From contig CM059621.1 of assembly GCA_030435675.1 (NCBI GenBank), forward strand, positions 13,516,001 to 13,580,000: 64,000 bases of DNA. Direction: 5' to 3'. Source of the DNA: Steinernema hermaphroditum. Lineage: Eukaryota > Nematoda > Chromadorea > Rhabditida > Steinernematidae. Shown one piece after another: positions 19,922 through 31,942 of this stretch (the stretch's first letter is position 1; the number at the start of each line of letters is the position of its first letter). The notes under the pieces are model-generated. The model did not search any database, was not told the origin of the DNA, and saw only the letters and a list, made by a program, of their open reading frames with translations. Position numbers and translations under genes: made by a program.

Positions 19922-21157
19922 ATGGCGGCGCAGCTGAAGGTGCAGCTGGCCCACGGGAGCGCCATTCGAATCGTCAGTGGTTTTGGGAATGTTGCCGAAC
20001 TGTACGAGAAGATCGCCAGAGTTTTCGACTTGGAAGCATACGATGTGAGTCAGTTCGCTTTGCCTAGCTTTGCAAGTAGTCTAGACTCTAGACTGTCTGA
20101 GTCTGGTCAAGACATTTTAGACGTCTGGGAGGGCCGTCGAATTGTCTAGGAATGACCAGTCACCCTTCAATGGCGTTTAAAATCACTGCCAAAGAAACTG
20201 TCTACAAACACGGTTAATTTATGGAATTGGTGACCTGTTCGAGACACTGCTTCTGTCTAGACTTTGTGTCTCGGTGACTCGCTTCTCTTTTTAGATTCTC
20301 TTCGCGACGGTGAACACACATAAACCTGACCCAAACGCCCTACTTGCGGGAACGATCAACGAAAACGATCTCATCTTCGTGCATCTGGCCGGCGAGACAT
20401 TCGAAGTGGAGCTGGAGAAGACGGGGCAGTACATGGGAGTGACTATCACGGACAATCTGAATGGAAACGTCGTTGTTAAGCAGATCCATGCGAAGACTCC
20501 CGCCGCGAAGACGGCACCTCCGATCAAAGTAGGAGATGTCATTGTGGAGGCGGTGAGTGTGGGGTAAAGGCTACGGTAGCTCCTGTAGTCGGAGGTTTCT
20601 ACACTGTATTTTCCATTTTGTGCTTACAGAACGGCGATCCCATCAAAGGCCTTCGACATCGCGAAGCCTCGGCCCATCTCCGCGCCTTTCCCATCGGAAG
20701 CGCAGTCAAACTTCGACTGATTCGACCTTTCATGGATGGATTCTGTCAGTTCCGTCTCCTTTCCCCTCGATAGTATCCATTTTTAGCGTTTATCTCCCCG
20801 AGAACCAAGAAACGATACATGAAGTCTCTCTTCTCCGCTGACCCTCCACTCCCTCCGCCTCCGGCATCTACCGGAACCACTATCCGCTTCGGCCTCAACG
20901 ACGGTACCGTAATCCGATGTTCCTCCCGCGACAACCGCTTCTGTCGTCCGTCTACCGTAGTCCGGATGAACGCCCTGCTGGATTCCTACTTTGGCTTCCA
21001 CGACGACGATCTCGCCGTTCTTCTGTGGCGTCTCTCCGTCGACGTCGCCGATTTTACCGCTTTCTCCCGCGTCGTCGCCTCGGATCCCGAGACGATCGAC
21101 TTTGGCCTTCCCGAAGATCTCCTCAAGCAGATGTGGATGGTGCTGAAAGTACCGTAA
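19922..21157 (+). CDS. GIPC-like PDZ adaptor protein
   Basis: Four exons: 19922-20044, 20295-20552, 20630-20744 and 20787-21157, 288 aa. The order of domains is GIPC's. GH1 comes first (LAHGSAIRIVSGFGNVAELYEKIARVF). A PDZ domain follows, with carboxylate-binding loop YMGVTITDN and helix GLRHREASAHLRAFPIG. Last is GH2 (MNALLDSYFGFHDDDLAVLL to the end). GIPC proteins bind PDZ-ligand tails of membrane cargo and recruit myosin VI to endosomes. It starts only 166 nt after the UTP18 stop on the same strand, so the two could be an operon. Intron 1 (250 nt) carries AGAC/GTCT-rich repeat sequence. Confidence 0.88.
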
Positions 21158-21258
21158 TCCGCAGCATTTTTATTTACAAACATGTGGGCGATATGACAAT
21201 CGATTCGATTTGATAGAAGCGTCGTGGGGGTATGAGCGTGAGGGGGCTATGGGTGATC

Positions 21259-24122
21259 TCAAGCGGATTCAGGCTTCGTTCGTGTGTAGTGGGCGATGTG
21301 GGGGTGCCTTGCGATCTTGACGTCTTTCTGGTAGAGGAAGCAGCGGTACATGATGAAGGCAAACCAGATGGAGCAGAAGAGAAAGAGAACGGCGAGGGCC
21401 AGCAGGACACTGGCTCTGCTGATCACTTCCGAATCTGAACAAGACTGGATGAGAAGACCTTTCGCGTGCTTACTAGATCGAGGATTCTGTACGGGGTTGG
21501 TGAGGAAGTCAGCGACCCCGGAGTTAGGGCTCACGAGGGACCAGATGCCCAGGATGGCGATGCCGACGCTGATAATACCACTCAGCACCTTAATGGCAGT
21601 TAAGTCGATCTATCGAGGACGAGGCGGAGGCGCTACCATGAGACCAATGTAGGGAAGGAAGAAGACTTCTTTCTCGGACTTTTGGGCGTAGAGCACGAGG
21701 AAAGAAGTGGCGAGCATGAGAAGAACAACGATGGCGACTGGGATCCACGTGTAGAAGGGTCTGTTGTCGACGATAGCCAGAACCATCGCTACGATTCCGA
21801 CAATGATCGTCGCCGCGGCGATAAGGATTGCTGCCATCTAAAGGGAATCTTAGTTACGCAAATTCTTGGTCCATTGAAGTGCCATACATATAGGTTCGAT
21901 GAAGGTTAAGATGTGGCTACACTTACGATGAATCTCGTTTTTTTTCATAAAACACAGTGAAATAAGATCCAAATATGTTAACAAGCACAAGCGGCCGTCA
22001 GATTCCAAGTTAACCCGCTGGAAATTTTCAACCCACTCTGCTATGGAACTGACTACCCCTGGAATTTAGGTCGTTGCTCATATTCTTCCAGCTGGACGCA
22101 CGATTCTTCAGCAGTTCATTACTGTGATTGACAACGGAACGCCTTCTACATAGGAAGTGGCAATTTGCGATCTAAATTTCTGATTTTCGGTCTACTTCCA
22201 GGTCCCATTCAAAATGATGGTGACCGTTTCAGATTTTTCTGGAATACTCTGTGTGTATAAAGGTTTAATGACCTGAGGTTAGGTTTCAGGTGAGGCAAAT
22301 TAACCCTAAAGTTATTGCTTAAAAATAAAAAATGTTTTCTCTTCTAAACCTGCCAGCAACGTGCATCAGAACAGACCCTTACCTAACCGTATTTTGCTGA
22401 CCTTTCATGGTGTCTAGCCTAAAAACAAATCCATTTTCATTGAATGCCGTGATGTACGCGTTGATCCCTCCACCTTTTGATCATCCACTAATGATTCATG
22501 TGTTTGCCCTTCACCGATCGGGATCGCAGACGTGTCAATCAGCTCCAAAGTAAACACTGTCCTCTTCGGATTGATTTTAATGAACTACCACATAAATTTC
22601 TTACCGTTATTTTGGTCATTAAATTGTTCGCCATAGAGTCATTCCTTGTTACTGCTGATGGAATGAGTCACCACTTTACACAACTGATCAGCTGATGGTC
22701 CCAAAAACTCGATCGTTATTTCAGGAACCACATTCCCATGGCATCAATCTTCGAAGCAGTACGTTCTGATGTCTTACTGCTGATCGCCCTTTGCCGCACC
22801 CTATCGACTGTTCAAAACTGCTCTGTTTGGAAAAACAAAGGTCGAAAGCCAACTTCCGAGGCCGACTCATTACTGTCCCCATTCAGACGAAAAAACCTTT
22901 TTGTCATGAAGTTTGGCGCCAGTAATTGCCTTATGATTGCTCGTCAAAACAGGTTGACGCGAGAGGTGATCTAATATGCATTACGCCCTTCGGGTTGACA
23001 AACATTCGGAGTCCCCGGCCTGGCAAAATTGATTGGAAAAGCGATGTACAAATAGATGATCAGAGTTTAGCGAACCTTTAAAAGGAGAATCGAATATTTG
23101 ACATTTTCGAGGGCTTCTTGGAATGAGTGGGAGTCATTTCATGGCATTTCATCTTGTTGCAACATTTGGGATTGAATCGAACAGAGCACCGAAGAAATAT
23201 CTGAGAAATGTGGTGCAGAACCATCTGGAAACGATTTCTCCGATTTACGACTCCGATAAATTTTCTGGCTGTGTCAAATGTAACAAAATGTGAGAAGCAG
23301 GTCCAAAAGTCTTGAAGATAAAGGTTGGATGGGTGATTCTGTTTCCTCGTTTTTTTTCGGTGAGATAAGGAGTACTTCTTACTTTTGAGAACTTTAAGAC
23401 CATGAGAACTAAAATAAGAGAGGCTAATTTCACGAAAATAAGAACACGAGAGTCATTACAGTAATACGCAATTTAGGATCTATTTTGAAAGAAGTCGCTG
23501 TGGGGGTTCAATCAAATATGAGACACAGGAGAGTACCATAAGTTTCGATAACCTGAGCGGATGACCCGAACGAGTAGAACTTTTGGGGCTGTACTCTATC
23601 TGAAGCTTTTCTCCTATATCTTTATACACCCATTCATTTTTCCCTAAGGGTGTCCGGAGCGAATAGAGTTTTTGGGGCTAAGCTGTGTGTTATAGACAAT
23701 CGGCGCGGGTTGAAATACCTAACCGTAATCGAACTTTCATGATATATACCAAAAAAACAATTTCGAGACCATCTGAAGCCTTTTTCCTATATTTTGCATA
23801 CGTTTATATTTGCCATTCATTCACCCCTAGAAGATTTTTGGAGACACTTCGGCCCAAGTTGATTCCGTAATGGTCCCTTTGTGCTGGAAGCTTGCTAAAA
23901 CGTTCTAAAATTCTAAAGTTCTATGCTGTTGTAAAAATTCTATTGTATCCTTCTTGGGCTTTAGGGAGCTTTCTACGTGACCACATTATCTGACGTATGA
24001 CAGATTCTCGATCTTTAGCACAAAGACAAACTTACCATAATGTGCATCGTCCCGCAAAGGCACTTGTACTTAGGGTCATTGTGCTGGAAAGGCGTCACCT
24101 CGAACGACTGCGTCTTGGACAT
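21259..24122 (-). CDS. Four-TM protein with Cys-rich N-terminal motif (LAPTM/MARVEL-like)
   Basis: Four exons: 24122-24036, 21837-21637, 21588-21474 and 21434-21259, 192 aa. Exon 1 (MSKTQSFEVTPFQHNDPKY, then KCLCGTMHIM) ends at a perfect GTAAGT and joins exon 2 in phase 0 over a 2198-nt intron. The remaining exons carry four hydrophobic helices: ILIAAATIIVGIVAMVLAIV, WIPVAIVVLLMLATSFLVLY, VLSGIISVGIAILGIWSLV and ASVLLALAVLFLFCSIWFAF. The C-terminus is cytosolic-type. The layout (Cys motif before TM1, long first intron) matches the gene at 59276. I place both in a nematode four-TM family similar to lysosomal LAPTM proteins, with low certainty about function. A TTTCTGCAG acceptor precedes the ATG by one base. 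The large intron holds a diverged direct repeat at about 23560-23830. Confidence 0.75.
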
Positions 24123-27100
24123 CCTGCTGCAGAAACACGCCTGAAACGGTGTCGCTGCAAATGGAGGGAAGGAGCGGGTAAACGCCACGCGACCGCGGTT
24201 TTGCTGTAAACAATAATAGATCAACGCGCCCGCTTGTTAGGACTGCACGCGGCTAAGTAGAAACAACTGTTGATCCACGGCGTGATCGGGCGGCTTTGGC
24301 GGGATCCACATGGCCGCGAGGCGGAGGGGATTTGGGGGAAACTCGGCGGGAGTTTAAAGCTGCACGAGACGGAATGGAGGGAAAAAGTTGGCGCCGCCCA
24401 TTTCCGGCATTCCGAGCGTTCTGTGATTCCGAGACAAGGAAGACTAGCAGCATTTACTGTCTTAGGGAATTAGAGATGGCTCTATCATAGAAGGGCATTG
24501 GCTCACTCGACGCTCCTTTTGCCATTCTCCGTTCCTTATTTTTTTCAGTTGAGAATAGGCGATCTAAGCACTTTTCGGATGTCTCTGGAAAAACGAAAGT
24601 CGCTGTTGTTTAGGATGGGATCGCAATTGTAGACTCAAACCGACCTCTTTCCGATAGAGGACATCGCCTTCTCCACCCCCTTTCGGCGCTCAACTACTCC
24701 TTGACAGCGCCGTTTAACCTTCAAGAATGTCGAACGTTTTGGGACCGGTTCCACGTGATGTGACGAGATGAGAACCACCCTGACGTGTGGTCACTTTTTG
24801 CATTTTCACATACCAAAGATCGCGAAAAATGAAACATCCTGTATGGTTGGCTGTGGAGAAGACGATCCCAGAATGGGAGAATACAATCACGCACTTCTTA
24901 TCGATACAGATATTTCCCTTCTGATTCAGAATGTCCTGTTTGTTTGGTTTTCTAGGGAAGGGTGTCAGCAAATAAGAGATGAACTCAGAAAACGATTGAT
25001 TTCGTTCGAAGTGACTGATCAAGATTGATGCCTTCATGTGGAGGCAAAAAGTGATCTAGAAGAATTTTTAGGATAAGAACGTTATCTGGGAGGAAATGTA
25101 AGACTCTCTCATCATTTTATAACAGAAGAAGCTCTACTTTTTGGAAAAATATAGTTGATTTTTTTAAAGCACACGTGATCTAGGGGCCTTTCGAATGAAA
25201 TCGCCAAATCGAAAGTGCTCAAAAAATCGTTCTTATTCAAGTCTGAACCCAGTATGCAAACAGATGGCGTAGTGGCCCCAATGGTATAGCGGCAGTGAAC
25301 CCTTCGATTCTGAACTGTCTCTGTGGTTCATTGCGAAAGCCTTTCATTTGTAATCGGTTGGTTCGACGCCGACCTCAGACCTCGTTTTGTCTGCTGTCTA
25401 AAACCGTTCCTCGAATGATCGAAGGCGACCGTGTCTTTTGTCTATTGTCTCTCGTCTATAGCGAGATAACCTTTTTGCTGGAAGTTGGCACGTAATTATT
25501 ACAGAAGCGGCACAACGTTGCGATGGAATTTAACAGTAATCGAGCCCTATTTTGCCTGAAACCGACCGCTCGTCGATGGTCATTCCGGGCGGACAGAGGA
25601 AAGGTACGTTCTTGAAAATATTTCAGAGGAGTATTTCCAAAAATGAGCGAAAACAAATATGTCATCGATTCTGTGAAAAAAAGACCCAAAACATATCACT
25701 TTCAGTGATTCATTTTGAAGGCTACATGCCGGTTGTTCTCAAAAATAAGTACTATCTGAAAAGACATCGTCTAACCAACATTTCCCACTTGTACTTAGAG
25801 GCAACGTAGCCACCCTAAAACCCTCTATCGACAAAGTATCGGACAAAAACAGTCATCCGCAAAGGACATCTGAGTTTCGGCGTCCGCCGGTTAGGGCGCA
25901 CAAACACAAACAGCCGAGACGCGGGTGCCCGAGGAACAGGTTCGACGCTGGCGCAACACATAAATTGGGTAATCACGCGAGCGGTGCCGAGTGAACAAGA
26001 AACCCTATGATCACATGGACTCGTGGAAGTCACTTCCTCTGTCCTTCGGCGTCTCCTCCTTGGCGCCCACCCACAGAGCTGCCGAGGGGCCCTGCCCATC
26101 GCCAGACTTTACACTTTTCAAATTCCGAAACGGCGCTGATTCAGCGGAGAAAAACACGTCGCGGAATGGAATGTTTCGGGTTCTGAGTGGGGCGCCGAGG
26201 GGCGAAGAAGGGAGGGAGACCCGAGGATCGCGCATATAATTAGCCTAGAGGGGCGATCGGCGTTCCCAAAGACGTGCGCGCGTGGGTAGTGACAGTAAAC
26301 AAGTCGATCAGCTGAGCGGAGAAAGAAAACAGCGCGGAAGACGGCGACAGATCGATGATGTCCATGCCGATGGGGAGGGCACGAGTAATTGGAGGATCGG
26401 GCCATAAATCACGATCGCTTCACTGCGTCCGCCAAGAAGCGTGCGCTGAGGGTGGCGTTTCCGAGGCTTTTTGCTTTTATGACTCCGAGGGAAGCGGACG
26501 GTAAACACGAGTGGAAATGGGGCTTTTCGGGAAAAAGTGAAAGTGCCTCGAAGGGGATCGAGGGAAGAGGACATAAATGGATTTAGGGGGAGATAAGAGG
26601 AAACAGAGCGTGATGGATGGAGTGAGTTGAAACACTGAATGTGCAATTGTGTTGGGAAGAGGCGATAGGGGACCAAAGATTTCCAGGACAATACGAGGGT
26701 AAATGGGTGAAAAATGCTTTGCTCATTGTGATAATCCAGTCATGCTTGGAACCCTTTGACCCAAGCTTACTTTGTATCTTGCGTCTTACATTTATCGTTG
26801 TGCAAAGCCGGAATTGGATAAGTGTTTCACATGTTGGCTAGACCCATAGGAAAAATGCTTTGATGTGTATGCGTACTTTATAAGAATCTGAATATGGAGA
26901 TCTTGATGTATCACAAAGAAGGCCATCACCGCCGCTACGAAAAACCTAACCAATTAGCATTTATCTTCCGTGTCGTCGCAACCAGTTTTACCGTTTTTCT
27001 CCCCAATTCTGCAGAATACTGTCTGCTGTCTGCAAGAGCTGTCTGCGCGACCATCAACGGAACCTTATAGAAGATCGCCTACGGTCTAGACAGAATTGTT

Positions 27101-28800
27101 TTTTCGAATTTACTATTGGACAATCTACTGCTTTGTTCCCCGCTCCTGTTCCTAGAAAAAGATTTGATGTCCTTACACGTTGCAGGAAGCACCAAGATTG
27201 TTGTATCCGTGGGCTGGAGGCGGGAGAGAATCGGCGGGTGAAGTGCGCTTGTGCATAACGAGTGACACAAGTTGCAACAAGCAACTTTATTTCGTGCCAA
27301 AAAATACGCAAATACGCACATTTACTCCCTACTAGCATCGGGCCCAAAAAATACCATAAGCAGTAATATTTTCGTAATAAGAAAGTAGTAATAATAAGAA
27401 ATAAATATACCTGTGACATTGACCTTGATGCAATACGATTGCGAACTAATTTGCAAGCAACCAAAAAGTGCGCGTGAAACGGTGAATGGTGATCCAATTC
27501 CCAATGGAAAACAAGAAAAAGCGATGTTGCAATTTTACGACCGCGACTCGGTCTTAAAACTTCGAGTTTTGATTAGGCAACGTGAAGAGAAGAACTCGAC
27601 TTAGAAGTCATAAAATCGAATGGAAAGTCAGAAGTAGAGCCGAGCTGTTCCGCGTGAGTGAGTCTTCGGAAAAAGACGAGGCGACAAGAAGATAAAAATC
27701 GGGAGAGGTCATGCGGGTTTGATGAGAAGTAGCTGGCTGGCGACCCTCTAAACTATCGAATCTAAACTGGAAATGCAAGTGGTACTTTTTGTTTCACTCG
27801 ACAGATTCGGAGTTTTTCGCAAATGACGCAAAATACGATGATACTCCAATCTTCGTCTTTCCACTCGAGTGCACTTCTCCAAACGAACTGGAACTGACGC
27901 CGGGTTGGGTTGGTTGCCGTTGGCGTTTCCCGCATAATCTTGCGGAAGTAGGACAGTGAAGAAGACGCCGTCGAGTCGTCTAGAGCCGGGTGTCAACCAG
28001 TCACTTCGTGGTCATGTTTGTGATACGGTGCATAGCCACGAGAAGCGTCGATGAAACCCCGCAGCTTGTGCTACCATCCGAACCGGAGATGGCTCTCCGC
28101 TCCGTTTCCTGTACTCCACCGATTGTGCCTCTTCCGGAACCAGTTCTTCGCCTCTCCGATACCCACTAATAGGACCTCTGATCGCTCTTCTTGGATATCG
28201 TCTCCTGTCGAAGCCAGAAAAAGATCAGATGAACTGCCTCCCTCCTGCTTTCTAGGACGGCGTCTTCGGCGTGATTCTTGTCTCTCTTGAAAGACGTTCT
28301 AAGACGTTCTACACAGCGTAATGCCGTTGATTTGGGAAAATACATTGTAAATCGTAAAGAATAGTGCCTCGGAGGGGGCCATCTTTACGGGTGTCTCTCT
28401 TGAGCACAACGGAACAAATGCCACTTCGTTCATTGAGCTCCAAAACACTCGATACAAACAGAAATTGTCGAGTCGTTCGAAGGAATGATACCTTCTCGTG
28501 AAGAGGTGCCTCGGAATCGCACCGGATCGAGTGTTGGCCTTCGGGCCCTAGATAGTGTTGACAGTGGAGGACGTGTTGCACCTGAGAGACATTGATGCCG
28601 CGGGCAGAAAAACGATCGACTACATTATCTGCAATACATGAGAGATTGTCGTTAATAACTTAATGGTCGCACTCCGTTAAGTTTATTATTCTTTTATACT
28701 GTTTCTGCGATGAACCATTAGGTCGCGGATTCAAGCAGTCGCCTTCTTAATGCAGGTCTATAGAGAGGTTTTTCAGTTTAAAGCATTATTGTAAAATTCC
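24123..28800. other. Long gene-poor interval
   Basis: No gene can be supported over about 4.7 kb. It holds the 5' flank of the four-TM gene and a tRNA-like relic near 25273-25390. Near 27010-27100 there is CTGTCT-rich repeat sequence. A 51-aa frame at 28014-28169 (starting MFVIRCIATRS) has coding-like codon use but no splice context. The stretch 28395-28460 resembles 33010-33075 and marks a diverged extension of the inverted duplication that starts at 28826. GC-rich sequence at 25990-26600 might be regulatory. Confidence 0.4.
25273..25390 (+). repeat. tRNA-like relic
   Basis: Contains an A-box-like segment (TGGCCCCAATGGTATAGCGG) and a B-box-like GGTTCGACGCC about 80 bases later. Spacing is too long for a normal tRNA, and the stems do not pair. 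Probably a decayed tRNA gene or SINE. Confidence 0.35.
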
Positions 28801-28975
28801 ACTATGAAGGGCAAAAATTGCGGAGAAGGCGGAAGAATAACAGCTTTGTCAAAAGTACAAACACGGAACTACAGTGCCCGTCATCCCCGTCCGTCAGCGG
28901 AGACTTTTTTGGATCAAATGTCAAAATTACAATAAAACTATTCGGGGAAGAGCTCGAATTAGCCGTTCCGATAGA

Positions 28976-28982
28976 TATAAAA
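28976..28982 (+). promoter_or_regulatory. TATA box of the first YVYG peptide gene
   Basis: TATAAAA, 38-44 nt upstream of the ATG at 29020. The same box is present in the inverted copy before 32825. Confidence 0.55.
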
Positions 28983-29019
28983 GTGATTCCACAGACGGCG
29001 ACTCACACCGCCTCCCACC

Positions 29020-29246
29020 ATGGCCCGTCTCCTCCACTTCGTCCTCCTTCTTCTCCTCGCCGTCTTCGCCTCGGCTCAAGTGGTCAGTTCGAAGGCCCGA
29101 CTCTGACTGTAGAATCCACATGATTTCAGTTCGACTCGAAGGCCGAATCTGGACAAGCCGGGCTTTCCGGTCTAAGCCGAGCGCGCCGACAAGAGGACTA
29201 CGACTACGATCCCACTCGCGATCCAGGATACGTCTACGGAAAATAA
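29020..29246 (+). CDS. Secreted peptide precursor ending RARR-QEDYDYDPTRDPGYVYGK
   Basis: Exons 29020-29082 and 29130-29246 (47-nt intron GTCAG..TTTCAG), 59 aa. Residues 1-19 are a signal peptide (MARLLHFVLLLLLAVFASA). A short spacer is followed by a furin-type site RARR, then an 18-residue tail starting QEDYDYD and ending GYVYGK. By analogy with known neuropeptide processing, cleavage after RARR, loss of the last Lys and use of the Gly would give a peptide with N-terminal pyroglutamate and a C-terminal amide. That processing is inferred. The gene belongs to a family of five or six in this window that share the MARL(L/V)xF signal peptide and the YVYG tail. A nearly identical inverted copy is at 32599-32825. 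Confidence 0.75.
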
Positions 29247-29525
29247 TTCTTATCTTATCAATGCTTATGTGAATGAATTATAAACAGCTTATTCAGGCCA
29301 GGAGCATTCCCTAAAACAGTTCTGTATTAATCAACCACCATTTTATTGTAAACACTGAAGAGGGTAAGAAGTCCTTTGTTGAATTTATTTATCACCAAAC
29401 CTCTACGAAGTTGCGTGTAGCGCCAAAAATCACTCAATGACTTCATATAAAGGAGCCCCCGTCCCTAGAAAGAGTTGGTGCCGATAACCAGGTTCACTTT
29501 ATTAGATCTGAACATCTGAGAGCAA

Positions 29526-29995
29526 TTAAGAACAAGAGCATGTTCCATCGTTTCCTGGGGGTCCTTGAGGTCCAACGGGTCCCATCAGCCCTGGCATCCC
29601 GTCCATTCCAGGCAGTCCGTCGCCTCCAGGCATCCCTGGAAGACCGTCGGATCCGGGACGGCCGGGAGGACCTCGACAGGAGTCTTCTTCATCATCGCAG
29701 CCCATGTCTCTTAACTTTTTCTAGGAGACGTTTGTAGAAAGCATCTCAAAGGAGATGGTTACCTTGAGGAGAACAACCTGGTTGGAGAGATCGTCGGTTC
29801 TGAGGACAAACTCCTCCATCCTGCCGCTCAATTCCTCCACTTTCTAAACGTCTTCTTTCCCTGCTCCGGACAGGACGGCTGGGGACTCACGTTCTGTAAC
29901 TCCGTGAGTTCGTCTTCTTCGGCCAGGGCGAAACCGAAGATGAGGAGGGAGACGCCGAGAGAGACGAGGAGCGATCCGAGGAGACGGTTAACCAT
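29526..29995 (-). CDS. Short secreted collagen-like protein
   Basis: Exons 29995-29891, 29843-29763 and 29720-29526, 126 aa. A hydrophobic N-terminus ([20 protein letters not shown]) acts as signal or anchor. It is followed by a heptad-like helix ([20 protein letters not shown]) that could trimerise the chain, then about 13 Gly-X-Y triplets ([32 protein letters not shown]) and a short CSCS end. It is much shorter than cuticle collagens (about 300 aa). The acidic DDEEDSC segment before the triple helix holds a Cys suited to chain linkage. It lies between the arms of the inverted repeat. Confidence 0.8.
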
Positions 29996-30520
29996 CTGAG
30001 CGAAAGGAAGACGACTGGGGAGACGATCTGTGCCCGGACGGGAGGGGCGAAAAACAGCTGACGAGATGAATGTTTCAGAAGAGTTCGAAACGGAGACTGA
30101 AGAATGGCCGTCAATCACCAAGGAACGCCCGTCCACAGCTGCCGTGTTCTGATTTGTGGTTGCGACCAGATAGCTTCTCTTTGTGACTACTCAGCACGAA
30201 GCGACGCAGCACGCTATGCCTGTCACACACGGCACCTTATCTAGCTCTGTTTTTAGTGCACAATGTGAGTCTTTGATCGATAAAGGGCGGCAACATTTGA
30301 GTATTTTATGGTTATCGAAGACGGAAGGCAAAGTTCAGATGGCCTACTTGTTATAGCAGTGCGAAAGGACTCTCAGGACATAGGCATTGTGACACCTGAC
30401 GCTGTGGCAGTCCTGAACTCTATACCAGTTTGGATCCATCATTGACTTTATCCAAGCAGTCACATAACACACGGATTCGTTAGCAGATATAATGATTCGC
30501 CTTACAGTATATGTTTACGT

Positions 30521-30936
30521 TTAGGGGTTAGCTCCCTGGGCAGCTTCTCCGGCGGCCTCCTCGGCGGCTCCTCCTCCGATTCCGGCGACGCTGTGGGCTA
30601 GATGCTTCGCCTCTTCGATGGCGTCCCTCAAAGAACCGACGATGACACTGGCCGCTTCGCCCACTTTCTGCTTCAAGGCGTCGAGGGTACTGGACGCATC
30701 GCCTCCATTCTCTTGGGCTTGGTCAGCAACGGCGCCGACTGAAACGAATGAACAGGTTGTGAGTGATCGAAACGGTCTACCTTGGTCGACAACAGCGCCG
30801 GGATTAGGATTAGCATTGGCATCGCCTTCGCCGTCGGCCATCTAGGAGCACACGTGGTCACTGCAGGGCGACGTTCTCTTACCGATCCGACCATCAAGGC
30901 AACGAAGAAGAGAGACAAGCAGGCGCGGGACAGCAT
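30521..30936 (-). CDS. Secreted Ala/Gly-rich helical protein
   Basis: Exons 30936-30883, 30841-30781 and 30738-30521, 110 aa. Exon 1 is a bare signal peptide (MLSRACLSLFFVALMVGS). The mature protein starts with a DANANPNPG stretch, then one long amphipathic, cysteine-free helix (LDALKQKVGEAASVIVGSLR, then AIEEAKHLAHSV) and an AEEAAGEAAQ end. This composition recalls LEA-like or lipid-binding helical secreted proteins, but no family is recognised. A CGCTCAG acceptor lies 16 nt before the ATG, and a palindromic TTTTATAAAA lies about 65 nt upstream. Confidence 0.7.
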
Positions 30937-31484
30937 GACTTTCCAAATCTGAGCGAGAATTGGTTCCACAGAAGCGACTGTTCCATCCAACTGGAGCGTC
31001 GTTTTATAAAACGGGAAAGTGATGAAAGCGACGATTTCGCGTTGGCGAGTATTTGCATAAGTGGAAAACAAAGAGATCACGTGAAAGGGACGTCGACTGA
31101 AAAAACAACGGATTTCACTGATACATTACAACGTTCCTGGTCATCGCAGCGCTCTTCGTTTGAAATGTCTCAATAAGTATCGCTACAAAATAGGGTGACT
31201 CAACCCGTTAAAGCAGAAGTTCCGGCTCAGTGGTTGTAGTCTTGTTCTTGTGTGATGGAACCTATGTCATCCAGTTATGAATTTTTTACTGGAACGGCAC
31301 AACTAAAAGACGGGCAGAACATTAGTGGGCCATTTCACGGGCTCTGCCCCATAATTTTTCTGTTCACTGTCTTCTACGGACTTTCGTAGTTCACAATTCT
31401 GAATTTTCTCTCAAGGGAAAAAATTGTCGAAAAGTCGAGTATACTGTGTTTTATTCTTATAAACACACAATTAAAAAGCAGCAT

Positions 31485-31729
31485 CTATTCTCCGTAGACG
31501 TAGTCCTCCTTGATGATTCCACCGAATCCTCCCTTCAGACCCTTGGCGTTGATGTTCTTCTGAGCGCCTTCACGACCAGGAAGGATGGCGTTTCCAGGGT
31601 TGATAGCGGCGCGCTTCTCGGCGTACTAAACGTTTGGCGGTTTTGGTGATCAGAGCTAAGACTAACCAGTGCCGAAGCGGTGGCGACGACGAGGAGAAGA
31701 AGGAGAGCGAAGTGGAGGAGACGGGCCAT
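31485..31729 (-). CDS. Secreted peptide precursor ending KEDYVYGE (copy A)
   Basis: Exons 31729-31667 and 31625-31485 (41-nt intron GTTAGT..GTTTAG), 67 aa. The signal peptide MARLLHFALLLLLVVATASA is followed by YAEKR, a possible dibasic site, then INPGNAILPGREGAQKNINA, GLKGGFGG and the tail KEDYVYGE. Near-identical copies lie at 44705-44949 and 63171-63415. The last residue is Glu here and at 44.7 kb but Lys at 63 kb, so only the 63-kb copy has the GK end expected for simple carboxypeptidase trimming and amidation. It shares a short divergent promoter with the gene at 31943. Confidence 0.75.
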
Positions 31730-31942
31730 GTTGGAAAGTGATGTGGGGAGTGACTTGTGGTCTCTGTTTTATAGGCATTTGGACGCCTATTTTTGGACTT
31801 CCCTAAATACAGTTTCGATATTTTTAGTCGTCTCGTTCTAAAACGGCGGACATTCCTAAATGTCTATTCAAGTCATCGCCCAGTTTAGCCAGCCACGTTG
31901 CATAAAAGACAGCCCCGAGAAGGGCCGAACCATTCCTCAGCC
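31730..31942. promoter_or_regulatory. 213-bp bidirectional promoter (copy A)
   Basis: The two start codons are 213 bp apart and point away from each other. A TATAAAAC box serves the minus gene (31773-31766) and a CATAAAAG box serves the plus gene (31901-31908), each 35-45 nt from its ATG. The identical arrangement and length recur at 44950-45162. Confidence 0.75.

Larger units (their letters stand above)
28826..29372 (+). repeat. Left arm of a ~550-bp inverted repeat
   Basis: This segment reappears almost unchanged in reverse complement at 32468-33026. The copied unit includes a whole peptide gene with promoter and 3' flank. Arms end at CGCGG/AAG-type breakpoints without obvious terminal repeats. 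About 3.1 kb lies between the arms. Confidence 0.9.
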
